Source: JABMOV01 sp964344305 (lineage in GTDB: Bacteria > Fidelibacterota > Marinisomatia > Marinisomatales > JABMOV01). From it: a stretch of DNA of 64,000 nucleotides. Positions 1 through 9,352 of this stretch are shown piece by piece. Both the position numbers and the translations under genes were made by a program. A model generated the notes under the pieces. It ran no database searches. It was not told the origin of the DNA and saw nothing but the letters and a program-made list of their open reading frames with translations. Location of the stretch: positions 62,001 to 126,000 of the forward strand of contig CAYFMT010000003.1 of NCBI GenBank assembly GCA_964344305.1, given 5' to 3'. The stretch's first letter is position 1. Every line of letters begins with the position of its first letter.

Positions 1-331
1 GGGCTTCAGTTGTCATGGCAAAATTCTGCCACGTTGTTTGGTCTACACTCACACGTACTTCCTGAACACGAACCGTTGAATATCCAATATAACTTGCTTT
101 TAGGGTATAGGTACCGGATGGTACGTTTAGAATAACAAAGTTCCCTTCATAATCAGTGGCAGCCCCAGTGGCAAGCTCCTCTACCAGGACATTCACACCA
201 ATGAGTGGATCACCGGAGCTTTCATCTGTTACAGTCCCGACAATCTTTCCACCCCCTGCAAACAGCATTGTCTGGGTGATTAAAAAGGCTAAAAACCAGG
301 TTCTAGATTTAATTAATCTGATCTTATTCAT
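1..331 (-). CDS. TonB-dependent receptor, N-terminal fragment (cut by window edge)
   Basis: Reading from the ATG at 331 to the left edge gives about 110 codons without a stop. It starts with a signal peptide (MNKIRLIKSRTWFLAFLITQ, then TMLFAGG). A carboxypeptidase-D-regulatory-like beta-sandwich follows, visible as GKIVGTVTDESSGDPLIGVN, a central TDYEGNFVILNVPSGTYTL and SYIGYSTVRVQEVRV. The same layout opens the two complete TonB receptors in this window, so the missing part is probably a plug and outer-membrane barrel. Other surface proteins also begin with this domain, so the barrel is inferred. There is no convincing Shine-Dalgarno site. The gene lies downstream of the FG-GAP protein but is separated from it by a strong terminator. 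Confidence 0.75.
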   Translation of the reverse strand, partial: MNKIRLIKSRTWFLAFLITQTMLFAGGGKIVGTVTDESSGDPLIGVNVLVEELATGAATDYEGNFVILNVPSGTYTLKASYIGYSTVRVQEVRVSVDQTTWQNFAMTTEA

Positions 332-390
332 GATTGTGTCCAATCCAGTAAGTCAATTACTTGATGCTTGATGTGATATGAGTTGTGTAT

Positions 391-428
391 ATAATAAAAA
401 GCAGGTGCTGTATAAACAGCACCTGCTT
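391..428 (-). terminator. Rho-independent terminator after the FG-GAP protein gene
   Basis: A perfect 12-bp inverted repeat (399-410 with 417-428, core GCAGGTGCTG) has a 6-nt loop. On the minus strand it is followed directly by a T-rich run. It lies 10 bases past the stop codon of the gene at 438-3554. Confidence 0.9.
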
Positions 429-437
429 AAAGAGATG

Positions 438-3400
438 TTATTTCAGCAATAACATTTTGTGTGTTTTCCGATAGTTACCCCATTCTAGAGAGTAGATATA
501 GGCTCCGGTAGCCACACGCACACCGCTATCATTTAAACCATTCCAAATAACTCTATGTGATCCAGCATTCTGGAATTCATTATCAACAAGTGTGGTCACA
601 AGTTGACCCATCATGTTATACACCTTGACTGAAATTTTCTTGTCAATTGGCAATTTATATTCAATCGTGGTTGTTGGGTTAAATGGGTTCGGATAGTTCT
701 GTTTCAGAACGTAATCGTTCGGTGTGATGAATCGAATAGGATCAACACCGGCAACATCAGATTCATTCTCGAGGACGAGGAATGCCCATCCGCGTTCATT
801 GAATATTGCAGTGCGGGTTGTATCCCAGGATGTACCATTCCATGTATAGGTATTGGTTACGAGGCTGTCGCCCATTCCCTGGAAGCTGGCAACAATTTCA
901 TTGTTTCCGTCGCCATCAAAGTCAATGGCATCACCGTTGAAATTGGTTTCGATCTTGCTGGTAAACCAGGCATCACCGGGTACATCATAATTACGTGTTG
1001 TCGTCACCACGCCACCTGAATCCACAACGGTAATATCGAAGAAACGATCATTTTCACCGTGATAGATCACGCGGGAGGCATAGCTTGCGGGACTCCGAGG
1101 ATCGGTTCCAACAAAGTCAGTGCTTACAACGGCCTGTCCATGACGATGACCAGTGAAGATATTCATAACACCATCTTCTTCAACATCGAATACGGATGAG
1201 TAGAAGTTTCCTACGTTTTCAGCAATTTTCACAACATGTGTTTCATCGATAGCCAGGACATCATCGCCTGCATCGTAGTCAATGACATAGAGATCACGTG
1301 TGTAGTAATTTGTGAAATATGCTTCATCATTTCCATCGCCATCCACATCACCTGCTGCACCGCCAAAGAGGGATACATGGTCAAATGGATAGGTTGCCTG
1401 GTAGTAGCGAGTTTCACTGGATACATCTGCCATTGCATAGGTATCTGCACCTGTAGATGTGATGTTATAGAAGTTGTAGTAATTCCATGTATGGTTTACC
1501 AATTCCATGTTTCCATCACCATTCAGATCAGCAGGTAAGGAATGATATGGTGAACCACCACCGTAATCACCGCGATCCACAAAGAATTCACTCTGCCAGG
1601 TTTCGAAACCACCGCCACCGGCATTGTGCATGATATCGCCTTCAACGGACATGATTAGAGTACCACGATTGGTTCCGCGACGGATGGAGCTGATAAGCTC
1701 TTCTTTTCCATCACCGTCAATATCATAGATCGTGGTTCTTTCATGGTCACCACGGAAAGCTGAACCATCACCGGCACAACAGGTATCAATTTCCACCATG
1801 TTGATTGATGAGTAAGTATCACCGTAGTTATCACTACCGACGACACCATCCCATTCAAAGACCCACCAGCCTTCCAGACCTGTGGATGCACGTGGGAACA
1901 CGATTTCCTGGTTTCCATCGCCATCAAGATCACCTACACCAAGTCCTCTTGGATTAGCCCAATAGTGACTTGCGGTATCATAAGGGGATGACCAGACTTC
2001 TTCGAATACCATGTTAGTGGCATCATATTCAAATACATGAACACCATTACCAATATAATTCGTGGCAATGACTTCATGTGCACCATCCATATCCATGTCC
2101 ATACCAGCAATCACTGATCGTGGTGTTCCGGATATATCCTGGTAGAAGTTTGAATCCAGGGCATCATGATGGTTAAATGCAGCAAACATGCTCCAGCCTT
2201 CAGCGTAGTTGCTGGCTGTGGCAGGATCGAATTCAAGTACGATGATGGCTGGTTGTCCTTCATTGGATGCAAAAAGGTTTGTTAAAACAATTTCCTTGTT
2301 TCCATCACCATCCATATCCACAGGTGCTACTGCAGGTGGATAATACCGATCACCCAGATCGTCGCCAGAGCTATTGAAGATTTCAGTCCATTCATAACTG
2401 GCTGAATCTGCAGGATCCCCAAAGATGTACTCGATGCGGTTTACAATTTCATTGGTTCCCTGACCAACGATAATATCTAGATTACCATCGTCATCGATAT
2501 CACCCCAGGCTGCACCGCGACTGCGATTGCCCCAGGAACCAACAGGAACAAAGTCACCTGCTTCAATTTCCATCAGGGTGCTGTCCACATTGTCCAGGAA
2601 GTAAAGAACTCCGTCTGTCATTGGGAACAGACCTTCCAGCATTCCATCGCCGTCAAGGTCATCGAATAACAGGTCACTGCTGTTGAATGAACCAGGGTCA
2701 GCGCCTGGGTAGATTCCGTCAAATTCTGCTACGAATGAATATGAATCAGCTGAATCTGCTTCGAAGATGGCAAAAGTGAAATTATCCCAGGTGTTTACCC
2801 AGATTTCATTCATTCCATCATCATCAAAATCAACCACATCCACATCATAGATGCCGCCGCCACCAAGGTGGTCAACATCAATGAATTCTTCTGTAAAGGC
2901 TGCAAACTCATCCAAACCTTCCGTGGCCAGAGAATGAACAGTCATTTTGCGGGTTCCCCGGTCTACTGAGACAAGTTCAATATCCATGTCACCATCAACA
3001 TCTGCCAGTACAAATCCTGCAGGACGGAAATTGTCTGCAGCTGTCAGTCCATACTGGAACAATAATGTTTGAGTAGCAGGGAATGCACCTGAAGCATCCT
3101 GTTCAAAAATGTAAGTTCCCCAGGTGTTGTCATTGCTTCCTACAGCCGGTGGTACACCAAAATAGATTTCTTGCAAGCCATCTTCATCCATGTCACCGTA
3201 TGCAAGTCCCGGGAGTGAGTTTCCTGGATCAGGTGTGGTAAAATGCCACACATATTCGTAGGAATCGTCCCCATTGTTTTCATACAGGTAAACTTCTACA
3301 TCACCTGGGTCCGGTCCACCGGGAGCCAGTGTCTCATCCATGGTGAATAAAATTTCACGATGTCCATCGTTATCGAAATCCATACCGACCAGAACACTCC

Positions 3401-3554
3401 GTGCTCCATACGCATCATGATCTTCAATATCAGGATCTCCGTTTGGATCCAGAGTCCAGGATACAGAAAACCCATCTGCCGCATTGTATTGAGCCATGAG
3501 TCCTGAGCCGAGAGCAAAAACCGCTATGAAAATAGCTAGTAACGTTTTTCGCAT
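438..3554 (-). CDS. Secreted FG-GAP/VCBS repeat protein with C-terminal sorting domain
   Basis: 1,038 residues. A signal peptide (MRKTLLAIFIAVFALGSGLM, cleavage after AQ) is followed by about 14 calcium-binding FG-GAP/VCBS motifs of the type D-x-D-x-D-G-x-x-E, for example DFDNDGHREI, DMDEDGLQEI, DLDGDGMLEG, DLDGDGNQEI and DFDGDGNNEI. These normally build one or two beta-propellers of integrin-alpha type. The last roughly 90 residues are a Por-type sorting domain (VLKQNYPNPFNPTTTIEY, ending THKMLLLK), which in T9SS organisms sends the protein across the outer membrane and is removed at the surface. The site AAGGAG lies 6 bases before the ATG. A candidate promoter is at 3615-3643. The role is probably adhesion or extracellular ligand binding; the ligand cannot be told from sequence. 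Confidence 0.88.
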   Translation of the reverse strand: MRKTLLAIFIAVFALGSGLMAQYNAADGFSVSWTLDPNGDPDIEDHDAYGARSVLVGMDFDNDGHREILFTMDETLAPGGPDPGDVEVYLYENNGDDSYEYVWHFTTPDPGNSLPGLAYGDMDEDGLQEIYFGVPPAVGSNDNTWGTYIFEQDASGAFPATQTLLFQYGLTAADNFRPAGFVLADVDGDMDIELVSVDRGTRKMTVHSLATEGLDEFAAFTEEFIDVDHLGGGGIYDVDVVDFDDDGMNEIWVNTWDNFTFAIFEADSADSYSFVAEFDGIYPGADPGSFNSSDLLFDDLDGDGMLEGLFPMTDGVLYFLDNVDSTLMEIEAGDFVPVGSWGNRSRGAAWGDIDDDGNLDIIVGQGTNEIVNRIEYIFGDPADSASYEWTEIFNSSGDDLGDRYYPPAVAPVDMDGDGNKEIVLTNLFASNEGQPAIIVLEFDPATASNYAEGWSMFAAFNHHDALDSNFYQDISGTPRSVIAGMDMDMDGAHEVIATNYIGNGVHVFEYDATNMVFEEVWSSPYDTASHYWANPRGLGVGDLDGDGNQEIVFPRASTGLEGWWVFEWDGVVGSDNYGDTYSSINMVEIDTCCAGDGSAFRGDHERTTIYDIDGDGKEELISSIRRGTNRGTLIMSVEGDIMHNAGGGGFETWQSEFFVDRGDYGGGSPYHSLPADLNGDGNMELVNHTWNYYNFYNITSTGADTYAMADVSSETRYYQATYPFDHVSLFGGAAGDVDGDGNDEAYFTNYYTRDLYVIDYDAGDDVLAIDETHVVKIAENVGNFYSSVFDVEEDGVMNIFTGHRHGQAVVSTDFVGTDPRSPASYASRVIYHGENDRFFDITVVDSGGVVTTTRNYDVPGDAWFTSKIETNFNGDAIDFDGDGNNEIVASFQGMGDSLVTNTYTWNGTSWDTTRTAIFNERGWAFLVLENESDVAGVDPIRFITPNDYVLKQNYPNPFNPTTTIEYKLPIDKKISVKVYNMMGQLVTTLVDNEFQNAGSHRVIWNGLNDSGVRVATGAYIYSLEWGNYRKTHKMLLLK

Positions 3555-3614
3555 ATGATCTCCTTCAGTTTTGTCTTTTTGATACTATTGAGTATGTTTT
3601 TATTAAAACAGGAT

Positions 3615-3643
3615 AGTTTAATGAATTCATATTCATAAAACAA
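3615..3643 (-). promoter_or_regulatory. Candidate promoter for the FG-GAP protein gene
   Basis: On the minus strand, TTGTTT (3643-3638) and TAAACT (3620-3615) are separated by exactly 17 bases, about 60 bases before the start codon. The spacer includes the 10-bp palindrome ATGAATTCAT. This is a pattern match only, in the 184-bp region shared with the divergent gene at 3739. Confidence 0.3.
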
Positions 3644-3738
3644 CCATCTTTGTTGACGAAAATCAACCACACATAGAAAAATACTGACTAATTTTCCCTC
3701 AATATTATTACGCAAACCATGAACAGTGAGAAAAGATT

Positions 3739-6700
3739 ATGTGGCGTTATATCCTAATACTATCAGTTTTATTTTCATGTTTATTCACTCAGGATACCAA
3801 CGATGAATTCCGTGCAACCTGGGTCATCACATGGGATAATATGGATTCAAATCCAGATTCCGGGATTGTCAACATCCAGAGACTCATGGATGATCATGTA
3901 GAGGCAAACATGAATGCAGTCCTTTACCAGGTACGCCAGGGTGGGACTGCCTACTATAATTCATCCTTTGAACCTTGGGGTTCGTATGTCGGGTATCAGG
4001 ATCCAGGTTATGATCCGCTGGCTGTGGCCATTGAAGAAGCCCATGCCAGGGGATTAGAACTCCATGCCTGGTTCAATACGTTCCAGGCTGCCAGTACCTA
4101 CCCGGGAGCACCGGCTGCAGAACACCCGGAATGGGTGTGCAGAGACCAGGACAATATTCCCATGGATGCCTTTCGGGCATTGAGCCCAGGACTTGAGGAA
4201 GTCCGAGAATACACCCTGAATGTGGCCATGGAAATAGTAAACAATTATGATATTGATGGTCTTCACCTTGATTATATCCGCTGGAATGAATACGATAATG
4301 ATCCTCGGGCCATTCCATCCATGCAAGAACAGGAAAGTGCACTGGATGGTTTCCTGTCACCTGACGACCTTAACGAAATAGAAAACAACCGTGCCGGACG
4401 GTATTTGTACGATATTAACCATCCTTATGACGATGGAGTCCCCGCAGGTTACAATAGCTGGCCTGAATGGTGGAGGAGTTCCGTTACGGAATTTGTCATG
4501 ATGCTCCATGATTCGATCCAAGCTGTTAAGCCTTATGTTCGTCTCTCAGCCGCTGCATTGGGTAATTATAATTGGGGAGGCTGGCAGGGTTACGATCATG
4601 TGTACCAGGATGCTGCATTGTGGTATAATGAAGGGTATATCGATCAGTTAACTCCCATGCATTATCACTGGGATAGTGGAACTGAGTTCCTGGGCATGCT
4701 CATCAATGATTCTCCAAATTGCTGGTATGATTATATCCAGGATGGTATTGCAGATGAACGGATATTCTCCGTTGGCCCTGCAACCTACCTGATTGAATGG
4801 GAAGACCATGAAGATATCGTGGAAGCCTGTAGAACCCTGGATTGGGTAAAAGGCTACCAATTTTTCAGCTGGGACGATTTTGACTATTTCAATGGCTGGG
4901 GACCAGCAGCTGAGACCTTTTTTTCTAAAAATACAAAAATTCCTGAAACGAATTCAGATTTAAGTGTTGCTTATGGGGCACCTACTGTTTCAGGGAGTAA
5001 AATCAACGATCTCACCTATGAGCTAACCGTTACGCCATCAGATATTAGTGAAAACGCCTGGCATATTCTGTATCGTTCCGGCTCAGAAACTCTGGAAAGC
5101 TCCACGGATCAGATTGCGGAAATTGTTTTTGGGAATTCAGAATTCACGATTACGGATGAGTTCGACGGTACACAGAATTTCAATGGACAATACCATTATT
5201 ACGCAACCCAGGCCAATAGATTTTGGAAGGAGTCCTTACCGTCCAATACCTTTATCTCCGATTCTATTCCTTCCTACCCTCCTGTGGTGCTGAGTACTAC
5301 CCCCAATGATATGGATACAATTGATGTAACAGTGGATCCCATCATTCATTTCTCAAAAACAATGAATACACAGGATGCTTACAACTATATAACTATTTCA
5401 CCGGATCTCGGTCATAATATCCAGTGGAGTAACGGAAATAAGACTGCAAAAATAAATATCTGGTATAATCTTGATTATAATACAGGTTATATTGTGGATA
5501 TTTCCTCTTCTATCACTGATGTTAATGGTGTAGCGCTGGATGGAAATGCTGATGGTACCCCAGGGGATGATTATTCTTTCCAGTTCCAGACAGTAGATCA
5601 GGATATTTACGGTCCAACCATTATTGGATCAACGATCTCTGAAAATGCCACTATTGATATCGGTGAATTGATTACGGTTACCTTTGATGAAGAAGTCATG
5701 GCATCAACATTGACCGGTGACAATATTCTTCTCACAACCAATGGCTCAGATGTTGAATACGACGATGTTCATTCAGTTCATAATAGTATAAATACAACAT
5801 TTACCATTCGTCATGATGATGGAAATTTCAGTGCCAACACAGAATACACACTATCGTTACTTGATGGAATCACGGATGTAAATGGAAATGCCATTAATCC
5901 AATGACCATTGATTTCATGTCCGAGCCCTATTCCTATAGTGAATTAACGTATATTGACCGATTTAGTAGCCAGGGTGAATGGTGGGAACCTAACGGCAGT
6001 GGTTCTACTACCGGAATTCTTGCGGGGACTGATTTTTCAATAGACACAGATATCTACATACCGGGTACACTCCCTCAAAAATCTGCAAGACTGGATTATG
6101 TTTGGGATACGTCCGCCTCCAGCTGGCTGTTAAGGGAATATCTATCCGGGGGGGCTCCAAGAGATGTTCATTTCGACACGAGTTATACCCTGGAATGCTA
6201 TATCTACGGGGATGGCAGTCACAATTATTTCCGGTTCTGTGTGGATGATGGTGCAAGTTTTGGTGGACATGAGGTGAGTCCCTGGGTTGAAATTGATTGG
6301 ATTGGTTGGAAACTTATCACCTGGGATCTAGGCGAAGGTGAACTGGGTACCTGGATTGGAAATGGAGAGTTAAACGGCACCCTTCGAACAGACTCTTTCC
6401 AGATGACCTATAATCCTGATGTTGGTATATCCGAGGGGGCTATTTTCTTTGATGACTACCGCATCACTCAAAAGGTCCATGATCTGGATGTGAAGGATGA
6501 AAAACCCATCCTGCCAAATCAAATGGCACTCTATCAGAATTACCCGAATCCATTTAATCCCTCAACCCAGATCAGGTTTAACCTGAAAGAAGATGGCCTG
6601 GTGACATTCAATGTGTTCGATATCCGTGGACGAAAAGTAAGGACACTTCTGAATAATTATACAATAGCTGGAACCCATACCATCACCTGGAATGGAACTG

Positions 6701-6795
6701 ATTCTTTTGATCAGCCTGTTTCATCGGGGATGTATTTGGGTAGATTGGAATCTGGTGGTCACTCAAAAACCATACAAATGATATATATGAAATAG
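3739..6795 (+). CDS. Secreted GHL10/DUF187-type glycoside hydrolase with Ig-like domains and sorting domain
   Basis: 1,018 residues. A signal peptide covers about 1-17. Residues 22-395 form a TIM-barrel glycosyl-hydrolase-like domain of the GHL10/DUF187 family: FRATWVITWDN at the first strand, a central ARGLELHAWFN, and the family hallmark DGLHLDYIRWNEYD, whose acidic residues are the likely active site. An Ig/FN3-like segment (405-510) follows, then two Big_5-type domains (PPVVLSTTPNDMD at about 514 and GPTIIGSTI at about 624). A beta-sandwich module (about 733-915) is shared with the amidase at 6857-9352. The end is a Por-type sorting domain (YQNYPNPFNPSTQIRF, ending KTIQMIYMK). The likely role is hydrolysis of an extracellular or cell-wall glycan; substrate unknown. 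Confidence 0.85.
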   Translation: MWRYILILSVLFSCLFTQDTNDEFRATWVITWDNMDSNPDSGIVNIQRLMDDHVEANMNAVLYQVRQGGTAYYNSSFEPWGSYVGYQDPGYDPLAVAIEEAHARGLELHAWFNTFQAASTYPGAPAAEHPEWVCRDQDNIPMDAFRALSPGLEEVREYTLNVAMEIVNNYDIDGLHLDYIRWNEYDNDPRAIPSMQEQESALDGFLSPDDLNEIENNRAGRYLYDINHPYDDGVPAGYNSWPEWWRSSVTEFVMMLHDSIQAVKPYVRLSAAALGNYNWGGWQGYDHVYQDAALWYNEGYIDQLTPMHYHWDSGTEFLGMLINDSPNCWYDYIQDGIADERIFSVGPATYLIEWEDHEDIVEACRTLDWVKGYQFFSWDDFDYFNGWGPAAETFFSKNTKIPETNSDLSVAYGAPTVSGSKINDLTYELTVTPSDISENAWHILYRSGSETLESSTDQIAEIVFGNSEFTITDEFDGTQNFNGQYHYYATQANRFWKESLPSNTFISDSIPSYPPVVLSTTPNDMDTIDVTVDPIIHFSKTMNTQDAYNYITISPDLGHNIQWSNGNKTAKINIWYNLDYNTGYIVDISSSITDVNGVALDGNADGTPGDDYSFQFQTVDQDIYGPTIIGSTISENATIDIGELITVTFDEEVMASTLTGDNILLTTNGSDVEYDDVHSVHNSINTTFTIRHDDGNFSANTEYTLSLLDGITDVNGNAINPMTIDFMSEPYSYSELTYIDRFSSQGEWWEPNGSGSTTGILAGTDFSIDTDIYIPGTLPQKSARLDYVWDTSASSWLLREYLSGGAPRDVHFDTSYTLECYIYGDGSHNYFRFCVDDGASFGGHEVSPWVEIDWIGWKLITWDLGEGELGTWIGNGELNGTLRTDSFQMTYNPDVGISEGAIFFDDYRITQKVHDLDVKDEKPILPNQMALYQNYPNPFNPSTQIRFNLKEDGLVTFNVFDIRGRKVRTLLNNYTIAGTHTITWNGTDSFDQPVSSGMYLGRLESGGHSKTIQMIYMK

Positions 6796-6811
6796 CGGGA
6801 TTGTAGTTGAA

Positions 6812-6846
6812 TAAAAAAAGGCAATCATTGATTGCCCTTTTTTATT
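6812..6846. terminator. Bidirectional terminator between convergent genes
   Basis: A GGCAATC/GATTGCC 7-bp stem (6820-6826 and 6830-6836) with a 3-nt loop is flanked by an A-run on the left and a T-run on the right. It can therefore end transcription from the genes at 3739-6795 (+) and 6857-9352 (-). Confidence 0.85.
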
Positions 6847-6856
6847 TCGTCTGATG

Positions 6857-9352
6857 CTACTTCAGCAGGATCATCCTTTTCGCAATGTGGATATTCCTGC
6901 CCTCCAATCTATAAATATATATTCCGCTTGGAACCTGGATGCCGTGTTGATCCTTCCCATCCCATTTTGCTGTGTAGGTACCGGGTTGTGTCGATGATTC
7001 AACCAGAGTTCTGACTCGCTGTCCATTTATTGCGAATATGGATAAATGAACATCTTGTTCTTCAGGGATGGAGAACTCAATTGTGGTCTCTGGATTGAAC
7101 GGATTTGGGTAGTTTTGTTTTAAAACATAATCAGAGGGAATGGCTACATTTTCCACAGTCTGAAGCTGAACTTCCTGAACAAGTCTTAGATCATCCACAA
7201 TTATGCTGCCTGCTGTCATGTTCCCCGGGACAAATGAAAGCTGGAAGCTATCAAATCGTAAATTCCCATTAAGCACACCGTTACCTATCCATTCTCCTGT
7301 TCCATCATTAGTCATGTCCCAGGAAATCAATTTCCAGCCATACCAGTTCACAGTGTACCAGGGACTGACTTCGTGACCTCCGAATCCCGCGCCGTCGTCA
7401 ACGCAAAACCTGAACAGGTTATCGCTGCCATCACCAAAGACATAAGCCTGCATGATATAGTTATCATTGAATATGACATTTCTCGGAGCACCACCACCGA
7501 GATATTCCCGGATAAGCCACTGAGATGCATCTTCATCCCAGCTGTATTGGATCTCCATGGCTCTTGAACTTCCTGTCAGATGATTCACAATGGTATCATT
7601 GGGTACCATATCCGTACCAAACGGAGTGGTCCCAGTTGTTGAACCACTTTGTGTGGGAACCCACCAGTTGCTGGTCAAACCGGTTTCAAAATTGTCAATT
7701 TGTGTTATATGCCAATCCGTATTTCCCGTCTGAAAACTGATATTGAAATTGCTCGTTGTGGCGTTTCCAAAACCATCTTCCAATCCCGGGTCTATCCGTG
7801 TCACAAATACCTCATTTGGAAAAAGATTGTTTGTGGGGAAAAGATGAATACTTCCTTTCCCATTTATAGAATAATACTCTATGTATGATGGGACAATTTC
7901 TGTTGTTGAAAACCGCTCCAGACGAATGAAGTCCGCTATGTTCATTTCATCAGACAGGGTTTCATTAAAGGTAACGTTTATCAGTGGATGTTGCTCCACA
8001 TTGGACGCCGATATGGATGGATAGACACCTGTGATATAGGGTGGATCCACATCGCTGCTACTGGTACGGAAATTCAGGATGAAATCTCCACCAGGCTCCC
8101 CGTCATCATCCCCATCAAACACATGACCGTAAACATCCGTGGCGGTATCTGAAACAGTGATCTGTATGTCCGTTTCATACATGATGGAATCTGGATAAAT
8201 ATTCAATATCTTGAAACTGTTCAACCATGCAAACGTCAGCGGAACATCTGGTTCGATTGATATAGAAGAAACTGTCGTTTCAGGATTCATGGATCGGGAA
8301 AAATCAATGCGTACGGGATTCCATGCCAGATGATTCTGTTCATCGTTCTCTGGGACTGTTGATACAACCGTGGGTGATTGTGAGGATAGCAATTCCACAT
8401 CCTGAAATGTGAAAAATGTGTCCAGAATGTCCACCGTGAGTGTATCGGGGTAATATCCAGGTGCTTCCACAACCAACTCCATGACCGAATCAGGTAGATT
8501 CTCAAAAAAGAAGAATCCATTATGCATTTCATCCGGGTCATCGGTGTAGGTACTAAACTGTGTTTCAAAACCGTCTGTGGTATAAGTCTGTCCATTGATG
8601 GATACGATCGCATCATTTACAGGTACATCTGTCTCGATATCTTTAACAATGCCCGTGCATATTCCAACATAAGGTCTCTCAATATCATGATATCTCAATA
8701 CAGACCAGTAATATGAATATGCAAGCAATCTCTGGTATTCAGAATTCAGGTGTAGCATATTTTGAGGGGGGTTTGTATGATGCCCTTCCTCACTTAATTG
8801 TGATGGCATGTTGCTGGCTCTATTAACATGTAACCATGGACCAGGCCAGGATTCTGAGCATGGCGAAGAATGCCACCAGTAGAAACTGCAATCTCCCCAT
8901 GATCCAGTTGTGGGAATTCGCATTGTACGAGTGAGGATATCGATCATATAAGCACTCATTTCTTCTCCACCGATAGGAGGATCAGGGATTCCACCATATA
9001 ATTGTCCCCAAAGCATGAGTGTTGTATTATTGTCTGGTGGACCAGCATTGCTGTGGATGGAATGATACCAGGCTGCTCCAAGAGAATTTGCATAATTCGT
9101 CCGCTGGGATAATGAAACCTGCTGTTGATCGTTGGTGCGAGAAAGATACACAGTATCAATATCCGTATAAGTCTGGAATAAATCACGTAAGTGCAACGCC
9201 ACACGAAGTACTTCTTCTGCCTCGGAATAATACACACCCGCATTTTCAGTCTGACTGTGACCAGGGTCCACAAATAGATTCCAACCGGATAGACCGGTTA
9301 TCTGGCTATAAAGAGATGAAATCACAAACAATACAGTAATGATGAATCGCAT
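6857..9352 (-). CDS. Secreted N-acetylmuramoyl-L-alanine amidase (Amidase_3) with Ig-like domains and sorting domain
   Basis: 831 residues. A signal peptide covers about 1-17. Residues 24-225 match Amidase_3, the zinc enzyme that cuts the MurNAc-L-alanine bond of peptidoglycan. The zinc ligands appear as VDPGH (His32), Glu46/47 and HSIHSNAG (His100), with a C-terminal catalytic Glu in SQLSEEGHHTNP. A carboxypeptidase-regulatory-like domain follows (IVKDIETDVPVNDAIVSING), then two Big_5-type domains (SPTVVSTVPENDEQ and PPYITGVYPSISASN). The next module is a beta-sandwich nearly matching that of the hydrolase at 3739 (REYLGGGAPRNVIFNDNY, FRFCVDDGAGFGGHEVSPW), and the end is a Por-type sorting domain. 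The start codon overlaps the stop of the upstream propeller gene as TAATG, which suggests coupled translation. A surface-targeted amidase could act on foreign or released peptidoglycan, but this is inference. Confidence 0.85.
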   Translation of the reverse strand: MRFIITVLFVISSLYSQITGLSGWNLFVDPGHSQTENAGVYYSEAEEVLRVALHLRDLFQTYTDIDTVYLSRTNDQQQVSLSQRTNYANSLGAAWYHSIHSNAGPPDNNTTLMLWGQLYGGIPDPPIGGEEMSAYMIDILTRTMRIPTTGSWGDCSFYWWHSSPCSESWPGPWLHVNRASNMPSQLSEEGHHTNPPQNMLHLNSEYQRLLAYSYYWSVLRYHDIERPYVGICTGIVKDIETDVPVNDAIVSINGQTYTTDGFETQFSTYTDDPDEMHNGFFFFENLPDSVMELVVEAPGYYPDTLTVDILDTFFTFQDVELLSSQSPTVVSTVPENDEQNHLAWNPVRIDFSRSMNPETTVSSISIEPDVPLTFAWLNSFKILNIYPDSIMYETDIQITVSDTATDVYGHVFDGDDDGEPGGDFILNFRTSSSDVDPPYITGVYPSISASNVEQHPLINVTFNETLSDEMNIADFIRLERFSTTEIVPSYIEYYSINGKGSIHLFPTNNLFPNEVFVTRIDPGLEDGFGNATTSNFNISFQTGNTDWHITQIDNFETGLTSNWWVPTQSGSTTGTTPFGTDMVPNDTIVNHLTGSSRAMEIQYSWDEDASQWLIREYLGGGAPRNVIFNDNYIMQAYVFGDGSDNLFRFCVDDGAGFGGHEVSPWYTVNWYGWKLISWDMTNDGTGEWIGNGVLNGNLRFDSFQLSFVPGNMTAGSIIVDDLRLVQEVQLQTVENVAIPSDYVLKQNYPNPFNPETTIEFSIPEEQDVHLSIFAINGQRVRTLVESSTQPGTYTAKWDGKDQHGIQVPSGIYIYRLEGRNIHIAKRMILLK

